Of a stretch of 37,526 bases of DNA, positions 7,778 through 16,729 are shown in pieces. A program made the position numbers and the translations under genes. The notes beneath the pieces are model-generated. The model was not told where the DNA came from. It saw only the letters and a program-made list of their open reading frames with translations, and searched no databases. The DNA is from Anaerolineales bacterium (GTDB lineage Bacteria; Chloroflexota; Anaerolineae; Anaerolineales; E44-bin32). The stretch is taken from assembly GCA_004376465.1 (NCBI GenBank), contig SOJU01000153.1, positions 1-37,526 on the forward strand, given 5' to 3'. Positions within the stretch are counted from its first letter, which is position 1, and each line of letters opens with the position of its first letter.

Positions 7778-9529
7778 TCACTCATACTGCGTTGTCGAGC
7801 GAGGGGTTGTGCTGGTGAGCCGGTCTTGAGGAATTCGCACAGTGACGGTGGTTCCCTCTCCAGGACTCGAGACAACTTCGAGCTCACCGCCGAGCTGCCT
7901 GGCCCGCTCCTGCATATTCGACAGCCCGTGACCGAGAAGATCAGGTTGAGATTCAACTTCGAAGCCATGGCCATTATCGATAATCTGCAAAGTTAGATCG
8001 CTCTTCGAAGATTGACGCAGGCTCACTAAAACTCTCGAGGCGCGCGCATGTTTGGCCGTATTAGCCAACGCTTCCTGGGCAATGTGGAATAGGACTTCGG
8101 CTGGTTGATCCTGGATATATTCAAGTGCATCCTCATCAATCTTCAACTCCACATCTACCAGCGTGTTAGCTTTGAACTCCCGGACCAGTCGTCCCAGCGC
8201 TTCTGGTAGATCGTCGGTGCGAATCCTGCTGGGTTGTAAATCGAGGATATAGGTTCGAATGTCCCTGATCACCTTGTTCAATCCATCGATCGCCTGCTCT
8301 ATGCGGCCAGCAACCTCTGGCGCCTTATCCTCAAAGGTAAGTCGAGCGTATTCCATACTCAAACCAATGGCATAGATCGATTGGATGATCCCATCGTGCA
8401 AATCCATACCAATGCGCTCGCGTTCCTCGAGCACAGCAACCCTGCGTGCTCTTCGGTATAGCCTGGCGTTCTCGACTGCGATTCCCACGCCGGCGCCAAC
8501 TGCTCCAAGCAAACCTACCTCGCGATCTTCGACCGGCCTTGGCCCTTTGAAAGCCAGGCTGAGCACACCTGTTACTTTTCCAGGAGCAATCAATGGTGCG
8601 CAGACCAACGTTTTATACCCGCTGTCCACGACCGCTTTGCGCAAAAAGTGATCATCCTCGCTAATATTTTCCGTCCACTTTGGACTACCCGTAAGCGCCA
8701 CTTGGCCAATAACCCCTTCGCCAATCCGAAATCGATCGCTCTCCCAGAAAGCGTCTGACGCCCCACCAAGATGGATCGCCTTCCGGTATACACCTTCAGA
8801 TTCTTCCAGCAGAAACATCTCGCCCGCATCCGCGTGGAAGATGTTCATCACCCTGCCCAGCATCACTTCTAACAGACGATCCAGATCCATGGAAGAACTG
8901 ACGGCCGTAGCCATGGAATACATCAGGCCTAATTCTTCATTCCTCTCCGCCAGCTGACTTTCATTTCCAAGGACTTGTTGATACAGGCGTGCGTTTTCGA
9001 TTGCGGCAGCAGCATGCGCGGCAAGCATCTCAATCAAACGTTGATCCTCAGCGGTGAATTCGGATTCGCCGATCTTTTCGGTGAGATAGATCTGTCCAAT
9101 CGAGCGGCCATAAGCTTTGATTGGGACACCGAGGAAGGAGTTCATCACAGGGTGGCCTTCTGGAAAACCAACTGACTTAGGGTGGTCGGCAATATTCGCC
9201 AGGCGGATGCTCTCCCCGGTGCGCAACATTTCTCCGATGATGCCATGCCCTTGCGGTTGATGGGAAATGCGATCGTGCTCCTCCGCGGATAGCCCTTCCG
9301 TGATGAAGGTGCTTAACTCGCCATCCCCGGTAGGAATCCCAAGAGCAGCATATTTTGCATTGGAGAGATCACGTGCTGCATGAATAACGCGGCGAAGAAC
9401 CCCGTCGAGTGAGAGGTCGGAGACCAAGCTCAGCGTTGCCTGATGAAGTGCCTGAAGTTCCGAGTCGGGGGTTGCGACTTCGTCGGTGGATTCTTCAGCT
9501 ACTGTGCGGATGTTTTTTCCGTGGCTCAC
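7778..9529 (-). CDS. GAF-domain sensor histidine kinase, NarX/DegS-type (HisKA_3 + HATPase)
   Basis: Two GAF-like regions; ERERIGMDLHDGIIQSIYAIGL H-box; IIDNGHGF ... GHGLSNMQERARQLGG ATPase motifs. Confidence 0.93.
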   Translation of the reverse strand: MSHGKNIRTVAEESTDEVATPDSELQALHQATLSLVSDLSLDGVLRRVIHAARDLSNAKYAALGIPTGDGELSTFITEGLSAEEHDRISHQPQGHGIIGEMLRTGESIRLANIADHPKSVGFPEGHPVMNSFLGVPIKAYGRSIGQIYLTEKIGESEFTAEDQRLIEMLAAHAAAAIENARLYQQVLGNESQLAERNEELGLMYSMATAVSSSMDLDRLLEVMLGRVMNIFHADAGEMFLLEESEGVYRKAIHLGGASDAFWESDRFRIGEGVIGQVALTGSPKWTENISEDDHFLRKAVVDSGYKTLVCAPLIAPGKVTGVLSLAFKGPRPVEDREVGLLGAVGAGVGIAVENARLYRRARRVAVLEERERIGMDLHDGIIQSIYAIGLSMEYARLTFEDKAPEVAGRIEQAIDGLNKVIRDIRTYILDLQPSRIRTDDLPEALGRLVREFKANTLVDVELKIDEDALEYIQDQPAEVLFHIAQEALANTAKHARASRVLVSLRQSSKSDLTLQIIDNGHGFEVESQPDLLGHGLSNMQERARQLGGELEVVSSPGEGTTVTVRIPQDRLTSTTPRSTTQYE

Positions 9530-9767
9530 AAATATTTAACCTTGTATGGGATTGTACCCCACACCAATACCAAGGTAAAACCCATCCATAGGATGATGCA
9601 ATTAACAATTTGATCGGGTGTGTATTTTACATAACTACATTCGTCAGCTAATCTTGAAGGGCAAATCGGGTGGAAATCCAAGTTCCCTGCATGTAAAAAG
9701 AACCTGATAGTTTTTGCCAGCCCGCAGCGTGTATTAATCTCGCTCAGTTCGATACGACATAATTAAA

Positions 9768-11066
9768 ATGATGACATCTACTCAAACTTCACGACTCCCT
9801 GGTTTTTATAAACTAACCATCGATGAGCGGTTAGAACGCGCCGCTGCAGTTGCGGGTCTGGATGCAAAGACCAAAGCTGCTTTTGAGAGGCTCGGTGGGC
9901 TGGAAGCGGATCAAGCCGATCATATGGTCGAAAACGTGATCGGTGTATTCGGACTCCCATTGGGTGTGGCAACCAACTTCCTGATCAATGACCGAGAAAT
10001 TCTCGTTCCAATGGCGATCGAGGAGCCTTCGGTCATCGCCGGCGCATCATTCATGGCCAAGCTCGCGAGGGGTGGTGGCGGTTTTCACGCGGAGACCACA
10101 GAGCCGCTCATGATCGGTCAGATACAGATCATGGATGTGCCTGATCTCGAAGCAGCGAAGGCCAAGATACTCGAACACCGCGATGAGATCCTCGCCGAAG
10201 TAGATCGAGTTGACCCAATGATCCTCTCCTTAGGCGGCGGTGCTCGCGACCTTGAAATTCGTATCCTTACTGAGACACCCGCAGGCCCGATGTTGATCGT
10301 CCATTTAATCTACGACACTCGAGACGCAATGGGAGCGAATGCGATCAACACCGCCGCAGAACGCCTCAGCCCAATGCTCGAATCGCTAAGCCAGGGAAGA
10401 GTACATTTAAAGATTTTGTCTAACCTGGCGGACCGTCGTCTGGCGAAAGTCACATGCACCATCCCAACGGCTGCCCTGGCTTTCGAAACATTTTCTGGCC
10501 CGAGCGTTCGCGACGGCATCATCGAAGCCTGGGCTTTCGCTGAAGCCGATCCGTATCGGGCTGCCACACACAACAAAGGGATCATGAACGGCGTGGACGC
10601 GGTAGTCATCGCCACAGGCAATGATTGGCGGGCGGTGGAAGCTGGCGCACATGCATACGCAGCGCGCTCGGGTCGGTACACATCCTTGAGCAAGTGGGGT
10701 GCGGACGAGGCTGGAAATTTGGAAGGATCCCTCGAGCTCCCTCTTGCCGTCGGTACTGTCGGCGGGGCAACGCGTGTGCATCCACTTGCAAAAGCCTGCC
10801 TGGCCCTTATGGGAGTCGAAAATGCACGCGAGCTCGCACAGGTGATCGCAGCCGTAGGACTGGCACAAAATCTCGCTGCGCTGCGTGCACTAGCAAGCGA
10901 AGGAATTCAGCGAGGCCATATGTCCTTGCACGCTCGTCAAATCGCCATCGCCGCAGGCGCCGAGGGGGATCAGATCGATCGCATTGCTGCTAAGATGATT
11001 GCCCAGGGAACGATTCATATTAAACACGCCCACGAGTTAGTGGATCAAGATCAAAACCAATCGTAA
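9768..11066 (+). CDS. mvaA: Hydroxymethylglutaryl-CoA reductase, class II/degradative type
   Basis: MVENVIGVFGLPLGVATNFLINDREILVPMAIEEPSVIAGASFMAKLAR; NKGIMNGVDAVVIATGNDWRAVEAGAHAYAAR; GTVGGATRVHPLA. Confidence 0.95.
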   Translation: MMTSTQTSRLPGFYKLTIDERLERAAAVAGLDAKTKAAFERLGGLEADQADHMVENVIGVFGLPLGVATNFLINDREILVPMAIEEPSVIAGASFMAKLARGGGGFHAETTEPLMIGQIQIMDVPDLEAAKAKILEHRDEILAEVDRVDPMILSLGGGARDLEIRILTETPAGPMLIVHLIYDTRDAMGANAINTAAERLSPMLESLSQGRVHLKILSNLADRRLAKVTCTIPTAALAFETFSGPSVRDGIIEAWAFAEADPYRAATHNKGIMNGVDAVVIATGNDWRAVEAGAHAYAARSGRYTSLSKWGADEAGNLEGSLELPLAVGTVGGATRVHPLAKACLALMGVENARELAQVIAAVGLAQNLAALRALASEGIQRGHMSLHARQIAIAAGAEGDQIDRIAAKMIAQGTIHIKHAHELVDQDQNQS

Positions 11067-11137
11067 AACTTCTTGCCAAGGGACGAAGCGGGGATACCCG
11101 CTCGTCGAAACAGAAAGTAGCATAAGAAAGGAATTCA

Positions 11138-12208
11138 ATGACTGAGGAACGCGATGAAAGGATTATGCAGCCAAAAAACCCCATCGGCTTTGTGGGGTAT
11201 GGCGCATATATCCCCCGCTACAGGCTTCCAGCTACAGAAGTAGCTAGGATATGGAAAGGTGGAGCAGCGGGAACCCCCATTGACGAAAAAGCTGTTGCCG
11301 GGCTAGATGAAGACGTCATCACGATGTCGATCGAGGCAGCCCGCAATGCTCTTGCCCGAGCGCGGATCAACCCCTCAGACATACGCGCCGTTTGGGTGGG
11401 ATCCGAATCACATCCTTATTCTGTCAAACCCACATCAACAGTCGTCGCAGAGGCAATCGGTGCAACACCACACACCCTCGCCGCGGACTGGGAGTTTGCC
11501 TGCAAGGCTGGCACGGAAGCGGTTCAGGCCGCAATTGGGTTTACGGGTTCAGGGATGGCAAGGTATGCGATGGCTATTGGGATGGACACCGCGCAGGGCC
11601 GACCTGGAGACCCACTTGAGTACACTGCGGGCGCAGGCGGTGCGGCGTATATCCTCGGCCCAGCGGATGAGTCTCTCGCCGTGGTTGAGGGATCTTATTC
11701 CTACACAACCGATACCCCCGATTTCTGGCGTCGCGCAGATGAGAAATATCCCTCACATGGTGAACGTTTCACCGGTGAGCCAGCTTACTTCCACCACATT
11801 ACATCTTCAGCTCAGGAGCTGATGAAGGCGTTGGGGACCAAGCCGGCAGATTACACGTTCGTTGTCTTCCATCAACCCAACACAAAATTCCCTCAAAGGG
11901 TTGCCAAGACCCTGGGCTTTACACCCGAGCAATTGGAAGCCGGCCTTCTTGTACCTCGCATCGGCAATGTCTACGCTGGTTCCGCCCTGGTTGGATTGAC
12001 AGCCATCCTGGACGCAGCCAAGCCAGGTGATCGGATTTTACTCGTCTCCTACGGTTCTGGCGCCGGCTCAGATGCGATGAGCCTGCATGTCACCGAGCGC
12101 ATTCTCGAAAGCCAGGAGCTCGCACCGCGCACGGAAGATTACATCAACCGTCGAACCGAGATCGATTATGCAACCTATGCCCGCTTTCGCGGAAAACTGA
12201 GCCAGTGA
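11138..12208 (+). CDS. Hydroxymethylglutaryl-CoA synthase, archaeal/bacterial type
   Basis: [46 protein letters not shown] (Cys); [20 protein letters not shown] (His). The start may be 11165. Confidence 0.93.
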   Translation: MTEERDERIMQPKNPIGFVGYGAYIPRYRLPATEVARIWKGGAAGTPIDEKAVAGLDEDVITMSIEAARNALARARINPSDIRAVWVGSESHPYSVKPTSTVVAEAIGATPHTLAADWEFACKAGTEAVQAAIGFTGSGMARYAMAIGMDTAQGRPGDPLEYTAGAGGAAYILGPADESLAVVEGSYSYTTDTPDFWRRADEKYPSHGERFTGEPAYFHHITSSAQELMKALGTKPADYTFVVFHQPNTKFPQRVAKTLGFTPEQLEAGLLVPRIGNVYAGSALVGLTAILDAAKPGDRILLVSYGSGAGSDAMSLHVTERILESQELAPRTEDYINRRTEIDYATYARFRGKLSQ

Positions 12209-12239
12209 ATACTCCCCGCCGCAAGCGACGGGGCTTCTA
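12205..12239 (-). ncRNA. Predicted 3' end of omegaRNA scaffold / right end of TnpB element A
   Basis: TAGAAGCCCCGTCGCTTGCGGCGGGGAGTATTCAC; same length (35 nt) and architecture as element B. Confidence 0.55.
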
Positions 12240-13346
12240 GGCTAAAGCCAGAGATTGTATTCCCAATCTCAAAATATTGATGGCTGCGTTCTCATCCCTA
12301 TCGAGGACTAACCCGCAAAAGGGGCATTTGTGAATACGGACAGACAAATCTTTTTCGACCAATCTGCCACAGCAAGAGCACATTTTTGTAGTGTTATGAG
12401 AATCAACCTGTACGAAATTGCGACCAGCATCTTCCGCTTTGTACGCAACAAACTGTACGAATTGTTTCCATGCGACATCAGAAATGCTTTTGTTCATGCT
12501 CCGCCAGTTGCCATCCGTCATGTCTTGAATGTCCAGCTTTTCAAAAGCAATTACGCCAAAGTTGTTCACCAATTGACGGCTGAGTTTATGGGCAAAATCT
12601 CGACGCTTGTTGGCAATGCGCCTGTGAATATGCGCTACCACTTTACGTCGTTTTGCTCGCTCGGGAGTGCCCTTATCAGCTTTGCTCAATCTTCGTTGCT
12701 CTTTTGCCAATTCGTTTTCTTCCCTACGGAAAAACCGTGGATTGTCAATCTTCTCACCGTTGGAATATGTGGCGAAACTGGTAAGACCAACATCCACACC
12801 GACAACTGTATCTATCTGCGGGAGCCGCTTTTTATCGACTCTGCACGAAAAACAAGCATACCAGTTTCCGACTCCGTCTCTCCTGATGGTCAGATTCTTG
12901 ATTTTTCCACCCATCGGTCTATGCAGTTTGATTTTCAATTCCCCAATTGTGGACAGACGAAGCCTTTTCTTATCAAGAAGAACATAACCGCTTTGAGGGT
13001 AGGTGAAACTATCGTAACGTTCTTTTCCTCGAAAACGAGGATAGCCAGGCTTTTGCCCTTTCTTTGCACGACGAAAAAAGGCCTTGAATGCAAGGTCAAC
13101 TCTGGTGCACGTTTCCTGCAAACACTGGGAGTAAGCATTTTTCAAAATGCCATGCTCCTGTTTCCAGATGGGAAGCATCTTAATCGTATCGTAGCGAGAC
13201 ACCGCTTTTTGTTCTTGCTCCCAGGCATCTTTACGAACAGCAAGAGCCTGATTGTAAACCCATCGACAGGCATCAAGCGACTTTTGCAGAGCAGATTGCT
13301 GTGCCTTTGTAGGATATAGCCGATACTTGTAAGTTCTCTTATGCAT
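12237..13346 (-). CDS. tnpB: RNA-guided endonuclease TnpB family (IS605 OrfB)
   Basis: RuvC motifs GVDVGL, FEKLDIQDM, LDRDENAAINI; zinc finger CSCCG...HKCPFCG; N-terminal YKYRLYPTKAQQ. Confidence 0.95.
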   Translation of the reverse strand: MHKRTYKYRLYPTKAQQSALQKSLDACRWVYNQALAVRKDAWEQEQKAVSRYDTIKMLPIWKQEHGILKNAYSQCLQETCTRVDLAFKAFFRRAKKGQKPGYPRFRGKERYDSFTYPQSGYVLLDKKRLRLSTIGELKIKLHRPMGGKIKNLTIRRDGVGNWYACFSCRVDKKRLPQIDTVVGVDVGLTSFATYSNGEKIDNPRFFRREENELAKEQRRLSKADKGTPERAKRRKVVAHIHRRIANKRRDFAHKLSRQLVNNFGVIAFEKLDIQDMTDGNWRSMNKSISDVAWKQFVQFVAYKAEDAGRNFVQVDSHNTTKMCSCCGRLVEKDLSVRIHKCPFCGLVLDRDENAAINILRLGIQSLALA

Positions 13347-13451
13347 AAGACAACTATAAGTCAGTATGGCATGAAGGGTAATTCATCCCCACCCCACACC
13401 GTCCTGGTGTCTTAGGAAGGGTTGGGGTTTTCTAGCAAGGAGATTCATAAA

Positions 13452-14645
13452 ATGATGGCAAATAAAAACCAAAAAACCAATAACGATGTATTTATCATCG
13501 GCGTCGGGATGACACCGGTGGGAGAACACTGGGACCGCTCACTGCGCGCCCTTGCGCTTGAGGCGATGACTGCTGCGCGCGAGGAGACCGGAGCAATGCG
13601 GCCCGAGGCAATTTATGTTGCCAATATGCTCGCTCCAGCACTTTCACGCCAGTCTCACCTGGGAGCTCTTCTTGCGGATTTTTCAGGAATGCGGGGGATT
13701 GAAGCAGTCGCTATCGAAGCCGCTGGAGCTTCTGGCGGTATGGCGCTGCGGCAGGCTTATTTAGCGCTTGCTTCAGGCATGGTCAACACCGCATTGGTAG
13801 TGGGCGTGGAGAAGATCACTGAACGCGTAACTGCAGAGGTTGAAGCTGCCCTGATTACATCAAGCGATGCCGATTACGAATCGATCCACGGATTGACACA
13901 AACCGCATTGGCGGCGATGCTCATGCGGCGTTATGAGTTCGAATTCAACATCCCCGAGTACGCTTTTGCTGGTTTCAGCATCACAGCACACGCTAACGGT
14001 GCAAAGAACCCCAACGCGATGTTTCGACGACCGATCAAGGTGGAAACTTACCAAAGAGCAGCCATCCTCAGCGATCCGATAAATATGTTCGACGCCGCCC
14101 CAGTGGCTGACGGCGCTGCCGCCATCTTCCTGGCCCGCGGTGATATTCTCCCCTCAAATCTGCCTTTCCCGCCGGTTCGGATCGACGCCTCCGCCGCAGC
14201 TGTATCTACCGTCGCGGTTCACGATCGTCCAAACCCTTTGTCCTTCGCTGCAGCTGAAAAAGCGGTCAAGGTAGTCCTAGATCGAGCAAAGATCAACTTA
14301 GATCAGATTGACTTCTTTGAGGTTCATGATCGCTACTCTATCTTCGCCGCACTATCACTAGAGGCCGCAGGGTTTGCCGCCCTGGGCGAGGGTTGGAAAC
14401 TCGCTGAGAGCGGCGCGATCGCACTAAACGGACAGATCCCGATCTGCACTTTTGGTGGCTCGAAAGCCCGTGGAGATACAGGGGGCGCCACCGGCGTTTA
14501 CCAAGCCGCCGAGGCAGCGCTGCAATTGCAGGGGCGAGCCGGTGAGATACAAGTCGCGGATGCCAGGATCGGTCTGATTCAAAGCCTTGGCGGGATCGGT
14601 TCGACAGCCGCCACACACGTTCTTTCTGCCGTCGAGACCCTTTGA
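13452..14645 (+). CDS. Thiolase-like protein (archaeal/SCP2 thiolase superfamily), catalytic Cys and GHP His absent
   Basis: FIIGVGMTPVGEHWDRSLRALALEA; IEAAGASGGMALRQAYLALASG; FFEVHDRYSIFAAL; GGSKARGDTGGATG; GLIQSLGGIGSTAATHVL. Preceded by AAGGAG at 13437-13442. Confidence 0.88.
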   Translation: MMANKNQKTNNDVFIIGVGMTPVGEHWDRSLRALALEAMTAAREETGAMRPEAIYVANMLAPALSRQSHLGALLADFSGMRGIEAVAIEAAGASGGMALRQAYLALASGMVNTALVVGVEKITERVTAEVEAALITSSDADYESIHGLTQTALAAMLMRRYEFEFNIPEYAFAGFSITAHANGAKNPNAMFRRPIKVETYQRAAILSDPINMFDAAPVADGAAAIFLARGDILPSNLPFPPVRIDASAAAVSTVAVHDRPNPLSFAAAEKAVKVVLDRAKINLDQIDFFEVHDRYSIFAALSLEAAGFAALGEGWKLAESGAIALNGQIPICTFGGSKARGDTGGATGVYQAAEAALQLQGRAGEIQVADARIGLIQSLGGIGSTAATHVLSAVETL

Positions 14646-14724
14646 GAGCGAGTTGATAGTTCCTGAGAGTCCAGATTGCATACACTGGACCGTGGTTGGA
14701 TATCAACCCCAGAGGTGAAGCATT

Positions 14725-15126
14725 ATGGAAATAACCAGTCATTGGAGAATTAAAAAACAACGCTACGCACTGGTAGGCGAGGTGTGCCCACACTGCTCAG
14801 CGAAGATTTTCCCGCCGCGGGACATCTGCCCCGAATGCGGCGACGAGGCGAAGGATCACTACCAGTTCAGCGGACGAGGCGAAGTCTACTCGTATACCAC
14901 CCTCTATAATGCCCCTGCTGGTTATGAGGAACAGGCACCCTACACCGTCGCCATGGTTCAACTTGAGGAAGGTCCACTCGTCACCGCTCAGCTCACCGAC
15001 ATCGACGTGAAAGAACCAGAAGTGGGCATGCCCGTTGAAATGGTCACCCGCAAATTGGGTTCAGAAGGTGATCGAGGCATTCTGATTTACGGCTATAAAT
15101 TCCGCCCAGTCCTAGAGACTGCCTGA
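14725..15126 (+). CDS. Zn-ribbon/OB-fold DUF35 protein
   Basis: GEVCPHCSAKIFPPRDICPECGDE four-Cys rubredoxin-like ribbon, GRGEVYSYTTLYNAPAGYEEQAPYTVAMVQLEEGPLVTAQL OB fold; directly downstream of the thiolase-like gene. Confidence 0.9.
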   Translation: MEITSHWRIKKQRYALVGEVCPHCSAKIFPPRDICPECGDEAKDHYQFSGRGEVYSYTTLYNAPAGYEEQAPYTVAMVQLEEGPLVTAQLTDIDVKEPEVGMPVEMVTRKLGSEGDRGILIYGYKFRPVLETA

Positions 15127-15150
15127 CTCCCCTAACGTTCACAAACATCT

Positions 15151-15186
15151 CCAGACCCTGGCATAAGCCAGGGTCTGGCTTATTAT
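15151..15186 (+). terminator. Terminator-like hairpin after the DUF35 gene
   Basis: CCAGACCCTGGC-ATAA-GCCAGGGTCTGG then CTTATTAT. Confidence 0.6.
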
Positions 15187-15329
15187 AGTCCCAATGTCCT
15201 TCGGGATTTCTTCCTTCGACCCCTGGAACTGACGGGGGTGAGACACCAAGACAGTTTGCTGTGGGGATGAGTGCCGCACTATTCCTTTATGTAGATGCCA
15301 TTCCAGCATAAATATGCTATTATCCGAGT

Positions 15330-16436
15330 ATGCGCAAGACATTTAGGTATCGACTTTTCCCGACCAAGGCACAACAAACGTCGATGCAAAAATCGTTGGA
15401 CGCCTGTCGTTGGGTATACAACAAGACGCTTGAGGTTCGCCGCGATGCATGGCAGCAAAGACAAGAATCTTTGTCCCGGTACGACACAATCAGAATGTTG
15501 CCAGGCTGGAAGGCAGAGCATTCTTTGCTCAGTGATGCATACTCTCAATGTTTGCAAGAAGCCTGCACCCGTGTCGATCTGGCTTTTCAGCACTTCTTTC
15601 GCCGCGTGAAAGCAGGAGAAAAACCTGGCTATCCGCGCTTCAAAGGTGACAGGTACAAATCTTTTACATATCCGCAGAGCGGTTTCAACCTTTCGGACAA
15701 TGGTAGTCTTCGCCTTTCCAAAATCGGCAAGGTCAGGATCAAAATCCACCGACCCATCAAAGGCGAGGTCAAAGCGCTGACTATCCGGCGTGATGTCTTA
15801 GGTAACTGGTACGCCTGCTTCTCTTGTGTTGTTGAACCTCAATTCCTATCTCCCTGCCACAGGGTGATAGGTGTCGATGTAGGGCTGAGTCATTTTGCTA
15901 CGCTGTCTAGCGGTGAGCACATTCCCAATCCGCGCTTTTTCCGTCAAGATGAAAAGGCGCTTGCGAAAGCCCAAGGCTGTCTGAGCAAATGTGAGAAAGG
16001 CACGCCTGAATATCGCAAATGCAAGCGAGTTGTCCAACATATTCATCATCGTGTTGCCGGTCGCCGTCACAATTTTGCTCATCAATTGAGTAGGCGATTG
16101 GTTAATGAGTATCAAATCATCGCCATGGAGGACTTGAACATCCAGGATATGCAAAACGGCAATTGGCGCAGCATAAACAAGAGCATCGCCGATGCTGCAT
16201 GGCGTCAATTCATAGACTTCACGGCCTATAAAGCTGAGAACGCTGGTAGGCTGTCTCCGCGAATTGATCCGGGTGGCACTACGCAAGATTGTTCCGGATG
16301 CGGTGGAATTGTCCCAAAGGACTTATCTGTCCGTATTCACAATTGTCCTCACTGCGGTCTCATTCTCGACAGAGACCACAACGCCGCTATAAACATACTT
16401 GCTCGTGGGATGGCGAGCATCCGGCTCGACCGGTAG
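15330..16436 (+). CDS. tnpB: RNA-guided endonuclease TnpB family (IS605 OrfB), second divergent copy
   Basis: RuvC motifs GVDVGL, MEDLNIQDM, LDRDHNAAINI; zinc finger CSGCG...HNCPHCG; clearly homologous to the 12237-13346 protein. Confidence 0.95.
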   Translation: MRKTFRYRLFPTKAQQTSMQKSLDACRWVYNKTLEVRRDAWQQRQESLSRYDTIRMLPGWKAEHSLLSDAYSQCLQEACTRVDLAFQHFFRRVKAGEKPGYPRFKGDRYKSFTYPQSGFNLSDNGSLRLSKIGKVRIKIHRPIKGEVKALTIRRDVLGNWYACFSCVVEPQFLSPCHRVIGVDVGLSHFATLSSGEHIPNPRFFRQDEKALAKAQGCLSKCEKGTPEYRKCKRVVQHIHHRVAGRRHNFAHQLSRRLVNEYQIIAMEDLNIQDMQNGNWRSINKSIADAAWRQFIDFTAYKAENAGRLSPRIDPGGTTQDCSGCGGIVPKDLSVRIHNCPHCGLILDRDHNAAINILARGMASIRLDR

Positions 16437-16468
16437 AAGCCTCGCCCCTTGGGGCGGGGAGCATTCAC
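16434..16468 (+). ncRNA. Predicted 3' end of omegaRNA scaffold / right end of TnpB element B
   Basis: TAGAAGCCTCGCCCCTTGGGGCGGGGAGCATTCAC; 35 nt from the stop codon to TTCAC, as in element A. Confidence 0.55.
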
Positions 16469-16642
16469 GTAAAGTTGCATGGCTTTCGTTTATCCATCAA
16501 AATAAAGCATCGTAAGATGCTCTCGGTGTCGTCGGAAATGGACCACCTTCTGTCAACACATTGCTTTAAATGAGCGTAAAGGACTGGAAAAACCATTAAG
16601 AAAAACCCAACCCTAGATAGGGGTTTTATCTAGCGAAGCCGC

Positions 16643-16671
16643 TTGACGCGCCCAAACACCTGTGCTACTAT
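16643..16671 (+). promoter_or_regulatory. Sigma70-type promoter upstream of the LysM lipoprotein
   Basis: TTGACG, 17-nt spacer, TACTAT. Confidence 0.6.
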
Positions 16672-16729
16672 GCGCGCTTGAAGGTCATCTGAAGGTGGAT
16701 TCCCGCCCGGATCACCGCAGGAGGAGCCC

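Larger units (their letters stand above)
12205..13446 (-). mobile_element. IS200/IS605-family (IS1341-like) element carrying only TnpB; boundaries inferred
   Basis: TnpB ORF plus conserved right end TAGAAGCC..GGGGAGTATTCAC shared with the second copy. Left boundary proposed next to ATAAA (TTTAT on the element strand) at 13447-13451. Confidence 0.6.

Noticed and set aside
10310-10868. Several antisense ORFs inside mvaA (10310-10693, 10407-10868, 10625-10993)
   Set aside because: Shadow ORFs in a GC-rich coding gene; the mvaA frame explains the interval.
11307-11822. 171-aa alternative-frame ORF within HMG-CoA synthase
   Set aside because: Same-strand frame shadow; no recognisable domain; the HMG-CoA synthase frame is intact.
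12330-13319. 329-aa plus-strand ORF antisense to TnpB
   Set aside because: Composition and sequence look like a shadow of the TnpB reading frame; the minus strand carries all RuvC and zinc-finger motifs.
13452-14645. Interpretation of the Cys-less thiolase as a pseudogene
   Set aside because: ORF is full-length with RBS, no frameshift or premature stop, and the rest of the family sequence pattern is preserved.
14338-14793. 151-aa minus-strand ORF over the thiolase-like gene end
   Set aside because: Low-complexity Arg/Ser-rich shadow translation.
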